From positions 1 to 30,890 of the IMG/VR virus record IMGVR_UViG_3300023210_000143: 30,890 nucleotides of DNA; one strand, written 5' to 3'. The first letter of the stretch is position 1; each line of letters starts with the position of its first letter. The notes beneath the pieces were generated by a model. It was not told the DNA's origin, searched no databases, and saw only the letters and a list, made by a program, of their open reading frames with translations. Shown here one piece after another: positions 6,498 through 15,053 of the stretch. This stretch comes from a virus. Made by a program: the position numbers and the translations under genes.

Positions 6498-7154
6498 ATG
6501 AGTTTATCTGATTTGCTAAAGGACGATATAGATATACATACTCGTGATAACCTAGCCAACCCCCAAACCTTTGAGCGTAAAGAGGTGAAACGGCGATTTG
6601 TTAACGGTCTTAAAAAAGAAGCAATGAATAAACTAATTCCAACATTGCCACCGATTACCACCGATTTATATATTATCGGCAACGGGTCAGGCGCAGAGAT
6701 AAAACATGGGAATATATCAGATGCGTTTGACTTCGGGACGTTTATTCCTCATTTAGTTGAGTTATTGGGGAATGTGGATATTGTCGCCTATGTCAGCACA
6801 TGGGCGATGAATCGAAACCATGCTCTCAACTTGTTAGAGATGCTTGATAACGGCAATATCAAAACGTTAACCGTTGTCACCGATCCTTATTTTACAACCC
6901 GTGAATCGGCAGTGGCGAATACATTGATTGAAGGTATCCAACGGCATAACCAAACCTTCCTGACATTTAAGAATCACGTCAAGTCGATTTGCCTACTTGC
7001 CCCTGATGGCAGAACCGTAACGGTGACAGGTAGTGCAAACCTATCATCACAACCTCGATGCGAACAATATATATTGACGACGCATCCTGATGTATATAAC
7101 TTTTTTGTGGACGATTTTTTTGAAGAAATGATAAACCGTAATGTCCAGAAATAA
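6498..7154 (+). CDS. Phospholipase D-like (single HKD) protein
   Basis: 218 aa. Residues 160-185 contain H160-V-K162 followed, after LLAPDGRTVTV, by T-G-S-A-N-L-S (177-183) and E189, the H-x-K...GSxN arrangement of PLD-like nucleases/phosphodiesterases. Only one such motif is present, so the active form would be a dimer. The N-terminal part (52-135) is a Rossmann-like alpha/beta region (DLYIIGNGSG, VDIVAYVSTW, KTLTVVTDP), as in other minimal PLD proteins. It lies directly before the terminase genes and overlaps the next gene by 14 nt. Possible roles are DNA processing during packaging or a nuclease acting on host or competitor DNA; both are inferred. Confidence 0.7.
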   Translation: MSLSDLLKDDIDIHTRDNLANPQTFERKEVKRRFVNGLKKEAMNKLIPTLPPITTDLYIIGNGSGAEIKHGNISDAFDFGTFIPHLVELLGNVDIVAYVSTWAMNRNHALNLLEMLDNGNIKTLTVVTDPYFTTRESAVANTLIEGIQRHNQTFLTFKNHVKSICLLAPDGRTVTVTGSANLSSQPRCEQYILTTHPDVYNFFVDDFFEEMINRNVQK

Positions 7155-7536
7155 GAAGGCGACAAATATAGAGATGTTGGAACGTATTAATGACGTGTAT
7201 ACATTCCTTTTGAAAGGTGCAAGTCGTCAAGAAATACTGGAATATAGCGGGCAAACATGGGGAATACAACGGTCTCAAACTGACACTTATATTGCTAGAG
7301 CGTATAAATATTTTAATGAACGAACTCAGATAAAACGTGACACGGAACTTGGACAAGCTTTAGAACGGTACGAGATGCTATTTCAGAAGGCGTTCAAAGT
7401 GCAAGACTATAAGACATGTATACAAGCGCAAACTCGCATTGATAAAATTATGGGATTAGAAATAGAGCGTAAAGAATTTACTGGCAAGGGCGGTGGTGCT
7501 ATCGTCTACAAGCTAGAGTACCCAACCGACGAATGA
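7141..7536 (+). CDS. terS: Terminase small subunit (putative)
   Basis: 131 aa, immediately upstream of and overlapping the large terminase by 4 nt. The N-terminal half has HTH character (MLERINDVYTFLLKGASRQE, then LEYSGQTWGIQRSQTDTYIARA); the centre is helical and oligomerisation-like (LGQALERYEMLFQKAFKVQD, then CIQAQTRIDKIMGLE). This is the usual small-terminase layout of a DNA-binding N-terminus and a helical ring core. The C-terminal GKGGGAIVYKLEYP could contact the large subunit. The assignment rests on position and fold pattern more than on a family signature. Confidence 0.75.
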   Translation: MSRNKKATNIEMLERINDVYTFLLKGASRQEILEYSGQTWGIQRSQTDTYIARAYKYFNERTQIKRDTELGQALERYEMLFQKAFKVQDYKTCIQAQTRIDKIMGLEIERKEFTGKGGGAIVYKLEYPTDE

Positions 7537-8720
7537 CAACCATCCCATTGACTTTACCGATTGAGCCACACGCTAATCAATTAGCGATAGTTAACCCGCC
7601 TGCACGGTTCAATGTGATAGCAGCAGGGCGACGCTTCGGCAAGACTGAGGCACAAAAGCTACGCGCCATTTATATGGTGATGCAGGGCTTAACGGTGTGG
7701 TGGGTCAATCCGACCTTTGATAATACAACCGAGACCTGGCAGGAGTTTTTGGTATTCTTTGAACAATTTGTACATCGCGATAATATCAATAAGTCAAGGC
7801 GCGAGATCATTACCCCCTCAGGTGGGAAGCTCCGAATGATCGGTGCGAATAACTTCAAGCGTGGGGCTGGTATACAGCACACCTTCATTGATGAGTCCGC
7901 CTTCTGTGCGTTAGAGGACCTATGGGATTATCAGTTGCGACCAATGCTATTAGAAAGTAAAGGTGGGGCAACGTTCCTAAGCTCAACCAATGGGCGTAAC
8001 CATTTCTGGAAGTTGTATCAACGTGGGCTTGACCCTGAATACGACAATTGGGCATCATGGCATTTCACAAGCTATGACAACCCCCTGATAGACCATGCAG
8101 AGATTGAGGACATTAAACGCAATACCCCAGAACGGGTGTTCCGACAGGAATATATGGCGGAGTTCCTTGACGATGGGGGCGCGGTCTTTCGTAACTTGCA
8201 AGCGTGTATCAACCCCCCGCCCGTCGATGCGAAACATATTGTATTCGGTGTCGATTGGGGACGTGCGAATGACTTTACGGTTATTGTTGCGATAGATGCT
8301 AATACGGGTCATATGGTGGCAATGGATCGGTTCAACCAAATTGACTGGACGATGCAACGCGATAGGCTCATTACCATGTATGAAAAATATAAGCCACGCA
8401 TGATATTGGCAGAGTCGAATAGTATCGGCTCACCGAACATTGAAGAATTACAAAAGCGTGGGATACCGGTGAGAGGGTTTACGACAACCCAGCAGAGCAA
8501 AGCTGAAATTATTAACAGCCTTGCATTAAACTTAGAGCAAGAGACCATCGGTATTTTGAATGATCCTATCTTGCTGGGGGAGCTACAAGCCTACACGATA
8601 GAAACGTTACCCAGTGGTAATTATCGGTATAACGCACCGCCTGGGTTACATGATGATATTGTTATCGCGTTGGCACTAGCAAATAAAGCGCGTGTAAAAC
8701 GTAGCCGATATTTTCTTTAG
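7533..8720 (+). CDS. terL: Terminase large subunit (packaging ATPase-nuclease)
   Basis: 395 aa, usual length for a compact TerL. ATPase: Walker A GRRFGKT (residues 32-38), Walker B TFIDE (117-121) with catalytic E121, coupling motif SSTNGRN (150-156). RNase H-like nuclease: GVDWG (D241), LAESN (E294) and HDD (373-375) supply the acidic metal-binding residues. The enzyme translocates DNA into the procapsid and cuts the concatemer. ATG overlaps the small-subunit stop by 4 nt. All key residues are present. Confidence 0.97.
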   Translation: MTTIPLTLPIEPHANQLAIVNPPARFNVIAAGRRFGKTEAQKLRAIYMVMQGLTVWWVNPTFDNTTETWQEFLVFFEQFVHRDNINKSRREIITPSGGKLRMIGANNFKRGAGIQHTFIDESAFCALEDLWDYQLRPMLLESKGGATFLSSTNGRNHFWKLYQRGLDPEYDNWASWHFTSYDNPLIDHAEIEDIKRNTPERVFRQEYMAEFLDDGGAVFRNLQACINPPPVDAKHIVFGVDWGRANDFTVIVAIDANTGHMVAMDRFNQIDWTMQRDRLITMYEKYKPRMILAESNSIGSPNIEELQKRGIPVRGFTTTQQSKAEIINSLALNLEQETIGILNDPILLGELQAYTIETLPSGNYRYNAPPGLHDDIVIALALANKARVKRSRYFL

Positions 8721-8728
8721 GATAATAC

Positions 8729-10186
8729 ATGCAAAAATCAACTAAAGCATTTCATTTCAATACCGTGAACGGGACAAAAGCGATCCCTATTAGCCAGTTC
8801 CCTGCGGAGGCATGGACCAGCGTGCTGGGGGGTGCGTCTAGGAATGATGACCGCTATAAGCTCTACCAACAAGTGCCGTGGTTATATCGTGCTGTAATGC
8901 TGATTTGTGAGGCGGTGGTCGGGTTGCCCCGCAATCAGGAAGAGCTAGACGCGATGGGGTTACGAGTTCGCTGGGCCGACTTCCTTAATTCGATTGTCGG
9001 AGATTACCTGTTTAACGCGGTGATGTATTGTGTTATCGAGCAGAACAGCCTCGGGACAAACAAAGAGATGCGCCGATTCCATCCGAAGTCGATTACCCCC
9101 AAGTTTACAGATAATGTGGGATTGGTTGGGTTTGAACGTAAACTAAACAAGGGACAACCCATTCAATATACCCGTGACGAATTGGGATATTCATGGATAC
9201 CGTCACGGTCGGATGAGTTATCCATTGGTGATGCGCCTATTGTTTCTGCATTAGCCGCTGCTGGGTTGTTACAATCAATTGATGGGTATGGCATCAAGTA
9301 TTTCAAGAGCGGCGCGGTTAACCCGACACTTGTTGAGATTGAAGACTTTGAAACCATGCCAAAAGCAGAACAGGAACGGACTCGGAATATTTTCAAGCGG
9401 ATGTTGGGAACGGGGTTATCTAAAGCCTACGAAGTATTTCCGATAGGGTCAAACACCAAAGTTCATACCATTGGCAGTCCGATGAAGGATTTAGCCGTGC
9501 CTGAGTTAACCAATTCAAAGCGCGAAGATATTGCGAATGCGCTAGGTATCCCGATGTCGAAGCTATTCAGTAATGCGGCGAATTATGCCACTGCCCATGA
9601 GGATAACAGAGCATTTTACACTGAGACGGTCTTACCGATAGCGCGACGGATTGAGGACATGCTCAACCCCTATTTCGCCATGAATAAGATACCGGGCGAA
9701 TTAAAGTTCCTTGAGCAAGAGATGGATGTATTCCAGACGGATGAGGCGGACCGGTCAAGCTCGTTAGCGAGTTTGGTTGTATCAGGTATTCCGTTGGTCA
9801 CAGCGATGGAGATACTAGGGTATGACTTGACGGATGAGCAATGGGGGGTTGTTAGGTTGTCGCTCCCGAGTCCTGAACCCGAGATGGTCATTAGCGAGAC
9901 CCCAATTGTATCGACGAATGGGGAAACGGATATGGTTGAAGTCCGCACATTTAAGTCGGTTGAGTCGATTGCAACCCATTTGGATATGTGGGAACGTAAG
10001 GCGACCAAAGCCTATCGGAGACAGGGGAATGCGGAGGTTGACTTTGAGAGTAATTTAATCCCACCAACATTAGCATCTGCGATTCGTGGGCATTTGGCGG
10101 AGGTTGATTATAAAGGCGATATCCCGACGATCTTCCAACATGCGGTCAGTCTGTCTGACCACCATCACGATAATGAGGAGTATTAA
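8729..10186 (+). CDS. Portal protein (HK97 type)
   Basis: 485 aa. The N-terminal region (VPWLYRAVMLICEAVVGLP), the middle (SIGDAPIVSALAAAGLLQSI, then YFKSGAVNPTLVEIED) and the segment SKREDIANALGIPMSKLFSN, with AHEDNRAFYTETVLPIARRIEDMLNPYF after it, are hallmarks of the SPP1/HK97 portal superfamily. The C-terminus after about residue 385 is extended and ends in HHHDNEEY. A dodecameric portal sits at one capsid vertex and docks the terminase. It lies 8 nt after TerL with a weak AGGAT RBS; its stop overlaps the next ATG. Confidence 0.93.
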   Translation: MQKSTKAFHFNTVNGTKAIPISQFPAEAWTSVLGGASRNDDRYKLYQQVPWLYRAVMLICEAVVGLPRNQEELDAMGLRVRWADFLNSIVGDYLFNAVMYCVIEQNSLGTNKEMRRFHPKSITPKFTDNVGLVGFERKLNKGQPIQYTRDELGYSWIPSRSDELSIGDAPIVSALAAAGLLQSIDGYGIKYFKSGAVNPTLVEIEDFETMPKAEQERTRNIFKRMLGTGLSKAYEVFPIGSNTKVHTIGSPMKDLAVPELTNSKREDIANALGIPMSKLFSNAANYATAHEDNRAFYTETVLPIARRIEDMLNPYFAMNKIPGELKFLEQEMDVFQTDEADRSSSLASLVVSGIPLVTAMEILGYDLTDEQWGVVRLSLPSPEPEMVISETPIVSTNGETDMVEVRTFKSVESIATHLDMWERKATKAYRRQGNAEVDFESNLIPPTLASAIRGHLAEVDYKGDIPTIFQHAVSLSDHHHDNEEY

Positions 10187-10902
10187 TGCCTGTCTTATCG
10201 AATCGTGACGCATTAGAGCAACGCATGGCGGAAGCGGTGGGCAAGCTCAATGGAAGGACACGGCGCAAACTATTGAAGCTAATTGGCGACCCCCCAGCCC
10301 TATCGAATTTTACAGACGACGTATGGCGTGAAATCCTAGTTGATTTTCAGACCACGTTAACCCCCCAACTGGAAACCGTGTTTATTGAGTCGATTGGCAA
10401 TATGGCAACGGAGGTTAATTTTACAGGGGTGTCGGTTGACTTGGCAAATGAGCGAGCGATTGAGTGGGCACGGACCTATAGTAGCCAATTATCGAATGGT
10501 CTAATTGATACCCGCAGACGGCATATGGGGAGATCCATTGGTGACTATTTAGAAAATAAGATTGACCGTGACGGGTTATTTGAGCGAGTCGGGCGCATCT
10601 ATGGACCGGCTAAAGCTGAAGAAATCGCGATCACGGAAGTAACCCGCGCCGCGGTTCAAGGTGAGAGGTTAGTTGTCGATGAATTGACCAAAGAAGGCGT
10701 GCTGTTGCGGAAGGTGTGGTTAACCGTGCGGGATGCGAATGTATGTCCTGTATGTGAACCGTTGGACGGTGTAAAAGCTGAAGGAATCGGGTTTAATGCT
10801 TATTTTGTGAACCCGTCATCAGGCAGACAATACGATAACCCGCCCGCGCATACCCGATGCCGTTGTGGAGTCAGATACGATTACGAGAACCCTATACTAT
10901 GA
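10186..10902 (+). CDS. Head morphogenesis protein (Mu gpF-like)
   Basis: 238 aa. The C-terminal domain carries VRDANVCPVCEPLDG (C187, C190), a long loop, and PPAHTRCRCGVRY (H222, C225, C227), the Phage_Mu_F (PF04233) pattern of a minor head protein. The central AEEIAITEVTRAAVQGERL is the conserved helix preceding it. It is a minor capsid component made right after the portal and thought to be injected or to guide portal/capsid assembly. The start overlaps the portal stop (TAATG). Confidence 0.9.
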   Translation: MPVLSNRDALEQRMAEAVGKLNGRTRRKLLKLIGDPPALSNFTDDVWREILVDFQTTLTPQLETVFIESIGNMATEVNFTGVSVDLANERAIEWARTYSSQLSNGLIDTRRRHMGRSIGDYLENKIDRDGLFERVGRIYGPAKAEEIAITEVTRAAVQGERLVVDELTKEGVLLRKVWLTVRDANVCPVCEPLDGVKAEGIGFNAYFVNPSSGRQYDNPPAHTRCRCGVRYDYENPIL

Positions 10903-11285
10903 AGATTAACATCAAGGCAGACATGGGAAAATCCGTAAGCATCGCACAAGCTCTGGTTAAATTAAAAGGGTTGAAGCGCGGGTTAGCAGTTGCGATTGTT
11001 TATGCAAAGGGCAAACTACAAGAATACCCGCACCAACCGTCAAGCTCTCGTTACAAACGAACCAACCGACTACGGACTGGATGGGCATCTAAAGCCAGTC
11101 ATGGTGGGCTGACTCAAACATTAGGGAATAACACCGAATATTTAGACGACGTACAAGGTAGCCAACGTGGGAATCCCTATTTTAAGCGCGTGTGGGGCAA
11201 GCATTCCATTCGGTCCGTATCAAACCGAGAACGTCGGCGGATTGGGGAGATTGTGGCTAATGAGATTAAGCGAAGTATATCATAG
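10899..11285 (+). CDS. HK97 gp10-like tail-completion/minor head-tail protein
   Basis: 128 aa from ATG 10899, which overlaps the TGA of the preceding gene (ATGA). A longer in-frame start at 10857 lies inside that gene and is less likely. The core (YKRTNRLRTGWASKASHGGL, then GNNTEYLDDVQG) matches the 'KRTG.L...W......GG..G.IGNNT.YA..VQG' pattern of small gp10-type proteins, and the C-terminus is very basic. Typical members join head and tail. The location before the capsid rather than after it is unusual for gp10, so confidence is moderate. Confidence 0.6.
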   Translation: MKINIKADMGKSVSIAQALVKLKGLKRGLAVAIVYAKGKLQEYPHQPSSSRYKRTNRLRTGWASKASHGGLTQTLGNNTEYLDDVQGSQRGNPYFKRVWGKHSIRSVSNRERRRIGEIVANEIKRSIS

Positions 11286-11298
11286 TGGAGACAAAACG

Positions 11299-13233
11299 AT
11301 GCCAAATTTAATTACACTGGGTAGTGAAGTGAAGATGCACGATGCCGTCGATGGGAAACGTGTTGTCGAGGGGCATCTTGTGCTGTTCGGGTCGCCCGAT
11401 GAGGCGGACTTCGTAGGAGACTACTTTACAAAGGCTACCGATTTTGATCTTGATGGCGGGACGGGTAAAGCCACGATGTATTTTAACCACGGGCTTGACC
11501 CTGTGTTAAAGACTCACAAACTCAACCATGGCATCAAGGCGGAATTGTCCATTAAGGATAAAAGCGTGTGGATTCAGGGCTTGCTGGATGAAGCCAACGA
11601 ATATGACGCGATGGTGATTGACTTGATGGAACAGCGTCAATCTAGGGGAAAGTCGGTGGGTTGGTCCAGCGGTGTTCCGTCTCACTTAGTGGAGAAGCAC
11701 GAAATCAAAAGCGGTATCTATGAAATTACAAAATGGAGTCTGGGGAGCGATGCAAGTTTAACTCATACCCCAGCGGATTATCGAAACAAGGCGACATATA
11801 AAACAATCGAGATGTTGCCGATTAATACGGTATTAAACGCGAGTGATGCGACGAACTTAGACGAGCCAGAGGCTGTGCAAGCGAAGGGTTCAAACGGTGA
11901 TACACACACGAGCGACGATACACATTCTACTCAAATAAGTTTTAGAGGTGATAACATGAGTGATGACACTCAAAAGAAAACGCCTGCACAGTCTGACAAC
12001 GATCAGTTAAATCAGATCATTGATGGTAAAGTGCAAGCAGGAATGAAAAGCCTTGACGGCAAACTCTCAGAATATCGAGGCGAAGTCAAGGGCATGTCGG
12101 ATGCAATCGGCAAGCTGTTGCAACAGATGGAAGACAGCCCAACGATTCGTAAAAGTGGCTATTTTACCGCCGATGGTGGCACGGCTGATAAAGATGTCAA
12201 GTCATTTGGTGACTGGCTAATGGCGGTTAAGCGCAAAGATGATGTCCGCCTTACATCGGTTTATGGGTCAACCCATATGAAAGCTCAATCAGGTGATAGC
12301 GGTGGTCTTGGGGGGTATTTGATTCCTGAAGAATTTGGGACCCAATTCCTTAACGCCATTATGCGAAGTAGCCCGATTGTAAATGGGGTGACACGTCAAC
12401 AGGTCTCAGTACGATCGGGACGTTTCCCGAGCCTTGACTTAGCAACAGCCCCAACGGCTGGGGGGGGTGAATCTGCGGAACAATCAGGTGTAGGAACTAA
12501 CGTGCGCGCTGAAGGTGGTGCATACACCGAAGAAACCGCAAATTTTGACCAAATTCTATTTAACGTTTCCGATGCTGCGAGTGGACACGTCAAAGTGAGC
12601 CGTGAATTGACTCAAGAAGTGGCTGGTATGGAGTCACTATTGCGTAACTTGATTACCCGCGGGCAAACTGAAAAAATTGAACGGTTGATCCTTCTAGGGT
12701 CCGGCGCATCGCAACCTCTCGGGATTTTGAATGGAGATTGTTTGATTAGCCTCACGGTTGATACCTCCGATTCGTTTGTATTGGCTGATATGTCTGAAAT
12801 GATAAGTCGATTTAAACCCATGTTTGCCCAAACTGATGACAATCAGATTAGCGGTGGTGCATGGTTGATGCACCGGTCTATGTTACCAGACATCTATGCG
12901 CTGGAAACAGGAACAGGGGGGTCGGTCTGGAATACGAATGTATCGCAAGGACCGACAATGGTGCTTGATGGTCGTCCAATCATCTTTAGTGAACACCTGG
13001 CACAAGCTAATTCAAGCGGTGCATTGTTACTGGCTGAATTGGCATCTTACATCCTGTTTGAACTGGGTGGAATGTACATTGACTATAGTGAGCATGCCGA
13101 CTTCACCAATGGGAATGATGTATGGCGTTATGGAGCGCGCATTGATGGAAAACCATGGCTTAATAGTGAAATTACCTTGGCTGGCCCTGGTTCAGCATAC
13201 ACCGTTTCCCCATTCGTCAAGATGGACGATTAG
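11299..13233 (+). CDS. Prohead protease-major capsid protein fusion
   Basis: 644 aa from ATG 11299 (GTGGAGACAAAACG upstream); earlier in-frame codons lie inside the previous gene and have no RBS. Residues 1-165 are an S78/U35-type prohead protease: FNHG (H64), GWSSG (S123/S124) and SLGSDASLTHTPAD supply the His-Ser type active site and the conserved C-terminal strand. Residues 220-300 are the scaffold-like delta domain (SDNDQLNQIIDGKVQAGMKS), and about 310-644 the HK97-fold capsid protein (GGYLIPEEFGTQFLNAI; TANFDQILFNVSDAASGHVK; GSGASQPLGILNG). Protease, scaffold and shell are therefore one polyprotein. An internal start at 11956 could release free capsid protein. Confidence 0.92.
   Translation: MPNLITLGSEVKMHDAVDGKRVVEGHLVLFGSPDEADFVGDYFTKATDFDLDGGTGKATMYFNHGLDPVLKTHKLNHGIKAELSIKDKSVWIQGLLDEANEYDAMVIDLMEQRQSRGKSVGWSSGVPSHLVEKHEIKSGIYEITKWSLGSDASLTHTPADYRNKATYKTIEMLPINTVLNASDATNLDEPEAVQAKGSNGDTHTSDDTHSTQISFRGDNMSDDTQKKTPAQSDNDQLNQIIDGKVQAGMKSLDGKLSEYRGEVKGMSDAIGKLLQQMEDSPTIRKSGYFTADGGTADKDVKSFGDWLMAVKRKDDVRLTSVYGSTHMKAQSGDSGGLGGYLIPEEFGTQFLNAIMRSSPIVNGVTRQQVSVRSGRFPSLDLATAPTAGGGESAEQSGVGTNVRAEGGAYTEETANFDQILFNVSDAASGHVKVSRELTQEVAGMESLLRNLITRGQTEKIERLILLGSGASQPLGILNGDCLISLTVDTSDSFVLADMSEMISRFKPMFAQTDDNQISGGAWLMHRSMLPDIYALETGTGGSVWNTNVSQGPTMVLDGRPIIFSEHLAQANSSGALLLAELASYILFELGGMYIDYSEHADFTNGNDVWRYGARIDGKPWLNSEITLAGPGSAYTVSPFVKMDD
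11956..13233 (+). CDS. Internal in-frame start: capsid protein without protease (proposed)
   Basis: ATG 11956 lies in the protease-capsid frame and is preceded by TTTAGAGGTGATAAC, a good Shine-Dalgarno with 6-nt spacing. The codons just before it form a low-complexity linker (HTSDDTHSTQISFRGDN). Initiation here would make a 425-aa delta-domain plus capsid protein in excess over the 644-aa fusion, which matches the stoichiometric need of about 415 capsid subunits to a few dozen proteases. This is analogous to nested starts in lambda C/Nu3. It is inferred from the RBS and domain boundary. Confidence 0.6.
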   Translation: MSDDTQKKTPAQSDNDQLNQIIDGKVQAGMKSLDGKLSEYRGEVKGMSDAIGKLLQQMEDSPTIRKSGYFTADGGTADKDVKSFGDWLMAVKRKDDVRLTSVYGSTHMKAQSGDSGGLGGYLIPEEFGTQFLNAIMRSSPIVNGVTRQQVSVRSGRFPSLDLATAPTAGGGESAEQSGVGTNVRAEGGAYTEETANFDQILFNVSDAASGHVKVSRELTQEVAGMESLLRNLITRGQTEKIERLILLGSGASQPLGILNGDCLISLTVDTSDSFVLADMSEMISRFKPMFAQTDDNQISGGAWLMHRSMLPDIYALETGTGGSVWNTNVSQGPTMVLDGRPIIFSEHLAQANSSGALLLAELASYILFELGGMYIDYSEHADFTNGNDVWRYGARIDGKPWLNSEITLAGPGSAYTVSPFVKMDD

Positions 13234-13249
13234 TCTAGGAGAATATGAT

Positions 13250-13699
13250 ATGACTACGAATATAAGATTATCTGAAATGCTGGGTATTGTTGCTACAATT
13301 GACCCAGATGCAAATACCGCCGCGGCACTGATTACTGATGAGATTGATATGAGTAAATGGTCGAGGGTAATGTTCATCGTGCAAACAGGCATTCTAGGAA
13401 CATCGGGAACACTTGACCTTGCTATCAAAGGTGGCGCGTCCACGAATGCAGGATCACACGCAACCGCCGTCACAGGTAAAAGTATCACGCAATTGGTGAA
13501 GGCAACCAATGACGATGACCAAGTGATCCTTGAGGTTAGCGCGGAAGAATGCGCGGCGCAGGGTCTAAACTTCATTGAGGGTACATTCACAATCGGTACA
13601 GCAACCAGTGATTGTAGTTTGGTCGCTATTGGATTGCGCAGTGATTACAGCAATGTAACAAGCCACGACCTCGCTAGTGTTGTAGAGATCGTAGCGTAA
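13250..13699 (+). CDS. Hypothetical virion-associated protein
   Basis: 149 aa, starting at ATG 13250 after TAGGAGAATATGAT; the open frame extends far upstream through the capsid gene but that part is a shadow. Composition is beta-rich, Ala/Thr/Gly/Asp-rich with no charge clusters (VMFIVQTGILGTSGTLDLAI, then EECAAQGLNFIEGTFTIGTA), similar to decoration or small structural proteins. Directly after the capsid gene and 3 nt before the connector gene. I do not recognise the family; a head decoration or head-tail role is inferred. Confidence 0.65.
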   Translation: MTTNIRLSEMLGIVATIDPDANTAAALITDEIDMSKWSRVMFIVQTGILGTSGTLDLAIKGGASTNAGSHATAVTGKSITQLVKATNDDDQVILEVSAEECAAQGLNFIEGTFTIGTATSDCSLVAIGLRSDYSNVTSHDLASVVEIVA

Positions 13700-13702
13700 C
13701 CA

Positions 13703-14257
13703 ATGGCTTACGTGACGAAGGCAGAGGTTTTACAGCACGGGGGCATGGATTCCAATGATGCGCTGGGGGCTGAAATATCTTCGCTTATCGCTCGGGCAGA
13801 GTCTGCGATTGAGTCGGACACGGGTAATGTATTTGAACTTACGAGTACATCTACCCGTAAGTTTGACGCGATTGCTAATGTCGATGGGAGCATCCTCTAT
13901 TTTGATGAGTGGCTGGCAAACACCACGTCACTCGTCATCACGAATGGGGACGCTGATGAAACGGTTATCGCGTCAACTAAATATGTAACGTTGCCCCGCA
14001 ATAGCACACCGATCTATGGGATACAGTTGAAAACGGATACAACGGACGTGTGGGAATATAGCACATCGCCCGAAGATGCAATTTCAGTTGTTGGGAATTG
14101 GGGCTATAGTGAAAATCCAAGTAGCGATGTAAAGCTGGCGTGCATCATGCTGATTTTGCATTGGTTGCGTCAAGAGGATCAAAGCGACGATAAGGATTTC
14201 CCCAGTGATGTGTGTAAACTGTTGAAACACTACACACGGGCGGTGGCGTGGTTATGA
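13703..14257 (+). CDS. Head-tail connector (gp6/gp15-like)
   Basis: 184 aa. AYVTKAEVLQHGGM, then ISSLIARAESAIESDTGNVF, at the N-terminus and SDVKLACIMLILHWLRQEDQ near the C-terminus are the conserved helices of the phage_connect_1/HK97 gp6-like head-tail adaptor family. A beta-rich insertion (about 60-130) sits between them. It forms a ring below the portal. Its stop overlaps the next ATG (ATGA). Confidence 0.82.
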   Translation: MAYVTKAEVLQHGGMDSNDALGAEISSLIARAESAIESDTGNVFELTSTSTRKFDAIANVDGSILYFDEWLANTTSLVITNGDADETVIASTKYVTLPRNSTPIYGIQLKTDTTDVWEYSTSPEDAISVVGNWGYSENPSSDVKLACIMLILHWLRQEDQSDDKDFPSDVCKLLKHYTRAVAWL

Positions 14258-14706
14258 GTCAAATCACGCAGATCATTGACGCGATCGGCAATGTAAGCGT
14301 CAATACACTGAGTAAAACCCCAAAGGTTTATAGCTTGGATAATGCAAGCAACTCCGTAAAAGGAACACCCGCGCGGGTAGTTTTCCCGATGCAAACGGGC
14401 GATAACGATGGCGATATGGTTGCTGTTACGCTCGGTGGTGTGGTGGTCGTGCGGTGGGAATTAGCGGACTTGATGCTATTTGCACCTATCAAAAATGGAT
14501 CAACGTTACAAGCATCGTTGCCTGAGTTGGTGACATATGTCGGGAATTATATAACGCAATTCAAAGCACAACTAAAATTAGGGCTGAAACAGGTAACGAT
14601 TGAGTCGATTGACTATGAATGGAATCAGTTTGTGTTTCCTGAAGGCACTAAAAATGAATACTACGGTGTTCTAATGATGTTAACCGTAAAGGAAATTGTG
14701 GAATGA
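14254..14706 (+). CDS. Neck/tail-completion protein (putative)
   Basis: 150 aa from ATG 14254, coupled to the connector stop; a GTG two codons earlier is an alternative. An N-terminal helix (QITQIIDAIGNVSV) is followed by beta strands with VVVVRWELADLMLF and a final YYGVLMMLTVKEIVE. The layout and place between connector and tail tube match tail-terminator/neck proteins. The family is not firmly recognised. Confidence 0.65.
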   Translation: MSQITQIIDAIGNVSVNTLSKTPKVYSLDNASNSVKGTPARVVFPMQTGDNDGDMVAVTLGGVVVVRWELADLMLFAPIKNGSTLQASLPELVTYVGNYITQFKAQLKLGLKQVTIESIDYEWNQFVFPEGTKNEYYGVLMMLTVKEIVE

Positions 14707-15053
14707 CAATTTATAAAGTAATTACAAACCTTGTTCACAGTGGGTCACAAGAACGAGTGCCTGCAGGAGCGTTTGTCTCTAATGAGGGGACATACAATGC
14801 GGATGAGGGGATTCAAGAAATCAGTACGGGTGACGCACAAGCCAATCTACGGCAAGCTCCCCCCCCGATTTTGTTGAGACCGTCCTACCTTGCTGGCAAG
14901 ACCCAACGCGAGATTAATTCCTTGCTAGGGTATGCGCTAGAGTCTGTGGACAACGAGCATGATGATTACGCACGTCTGGTTGAGTTTGGCGTAATCAAAA
15001 CCAAAAAGAAGAAAATAGCGTTGCCTAAAACGGCGACGGAAGGGATTGACTAA
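14703..15053 (+). CDS. Hypothetical protein in the head-tail module
   Basis: 116 aa, overlapping both neighbours by 4 nt and 1 nt, so tightly coupled. The N-terminus resembles short beta-domain proteins that begin YKVITNLVHSG...VPAG; the C-terminal part has an acidic stretch then a basic KTKKKKIALPK. Similar small proteins occur between neck and tail-tube genes in other phages, usually without assigned function. Confidence 0.6.
   Translation: MTIYKVITNLVHSGSQERVPAGAFVSNEGTYNADEGIQEISTGDAQANLRQAPPPILLRPSYLAGKTQREINSLLGYALESVDNEHDDYARLVEFGVIKTKKKKIALPKTATEGID

Noticed and set aside
11167-11298. Longer N-terminus of the protease-capsid fusion
   Set aside because: It overlaps the gp10-like gene in another frame without RBS; the protease homology starts after 11299.
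12896-13249. Upstream extension of the 13250 gene into the capsid gene
   Set aside because: The extension is Trp/Met-rich nonsense in another frame of a conserved capsid gene; TAGGAG before ATG 13250 gives the real start.
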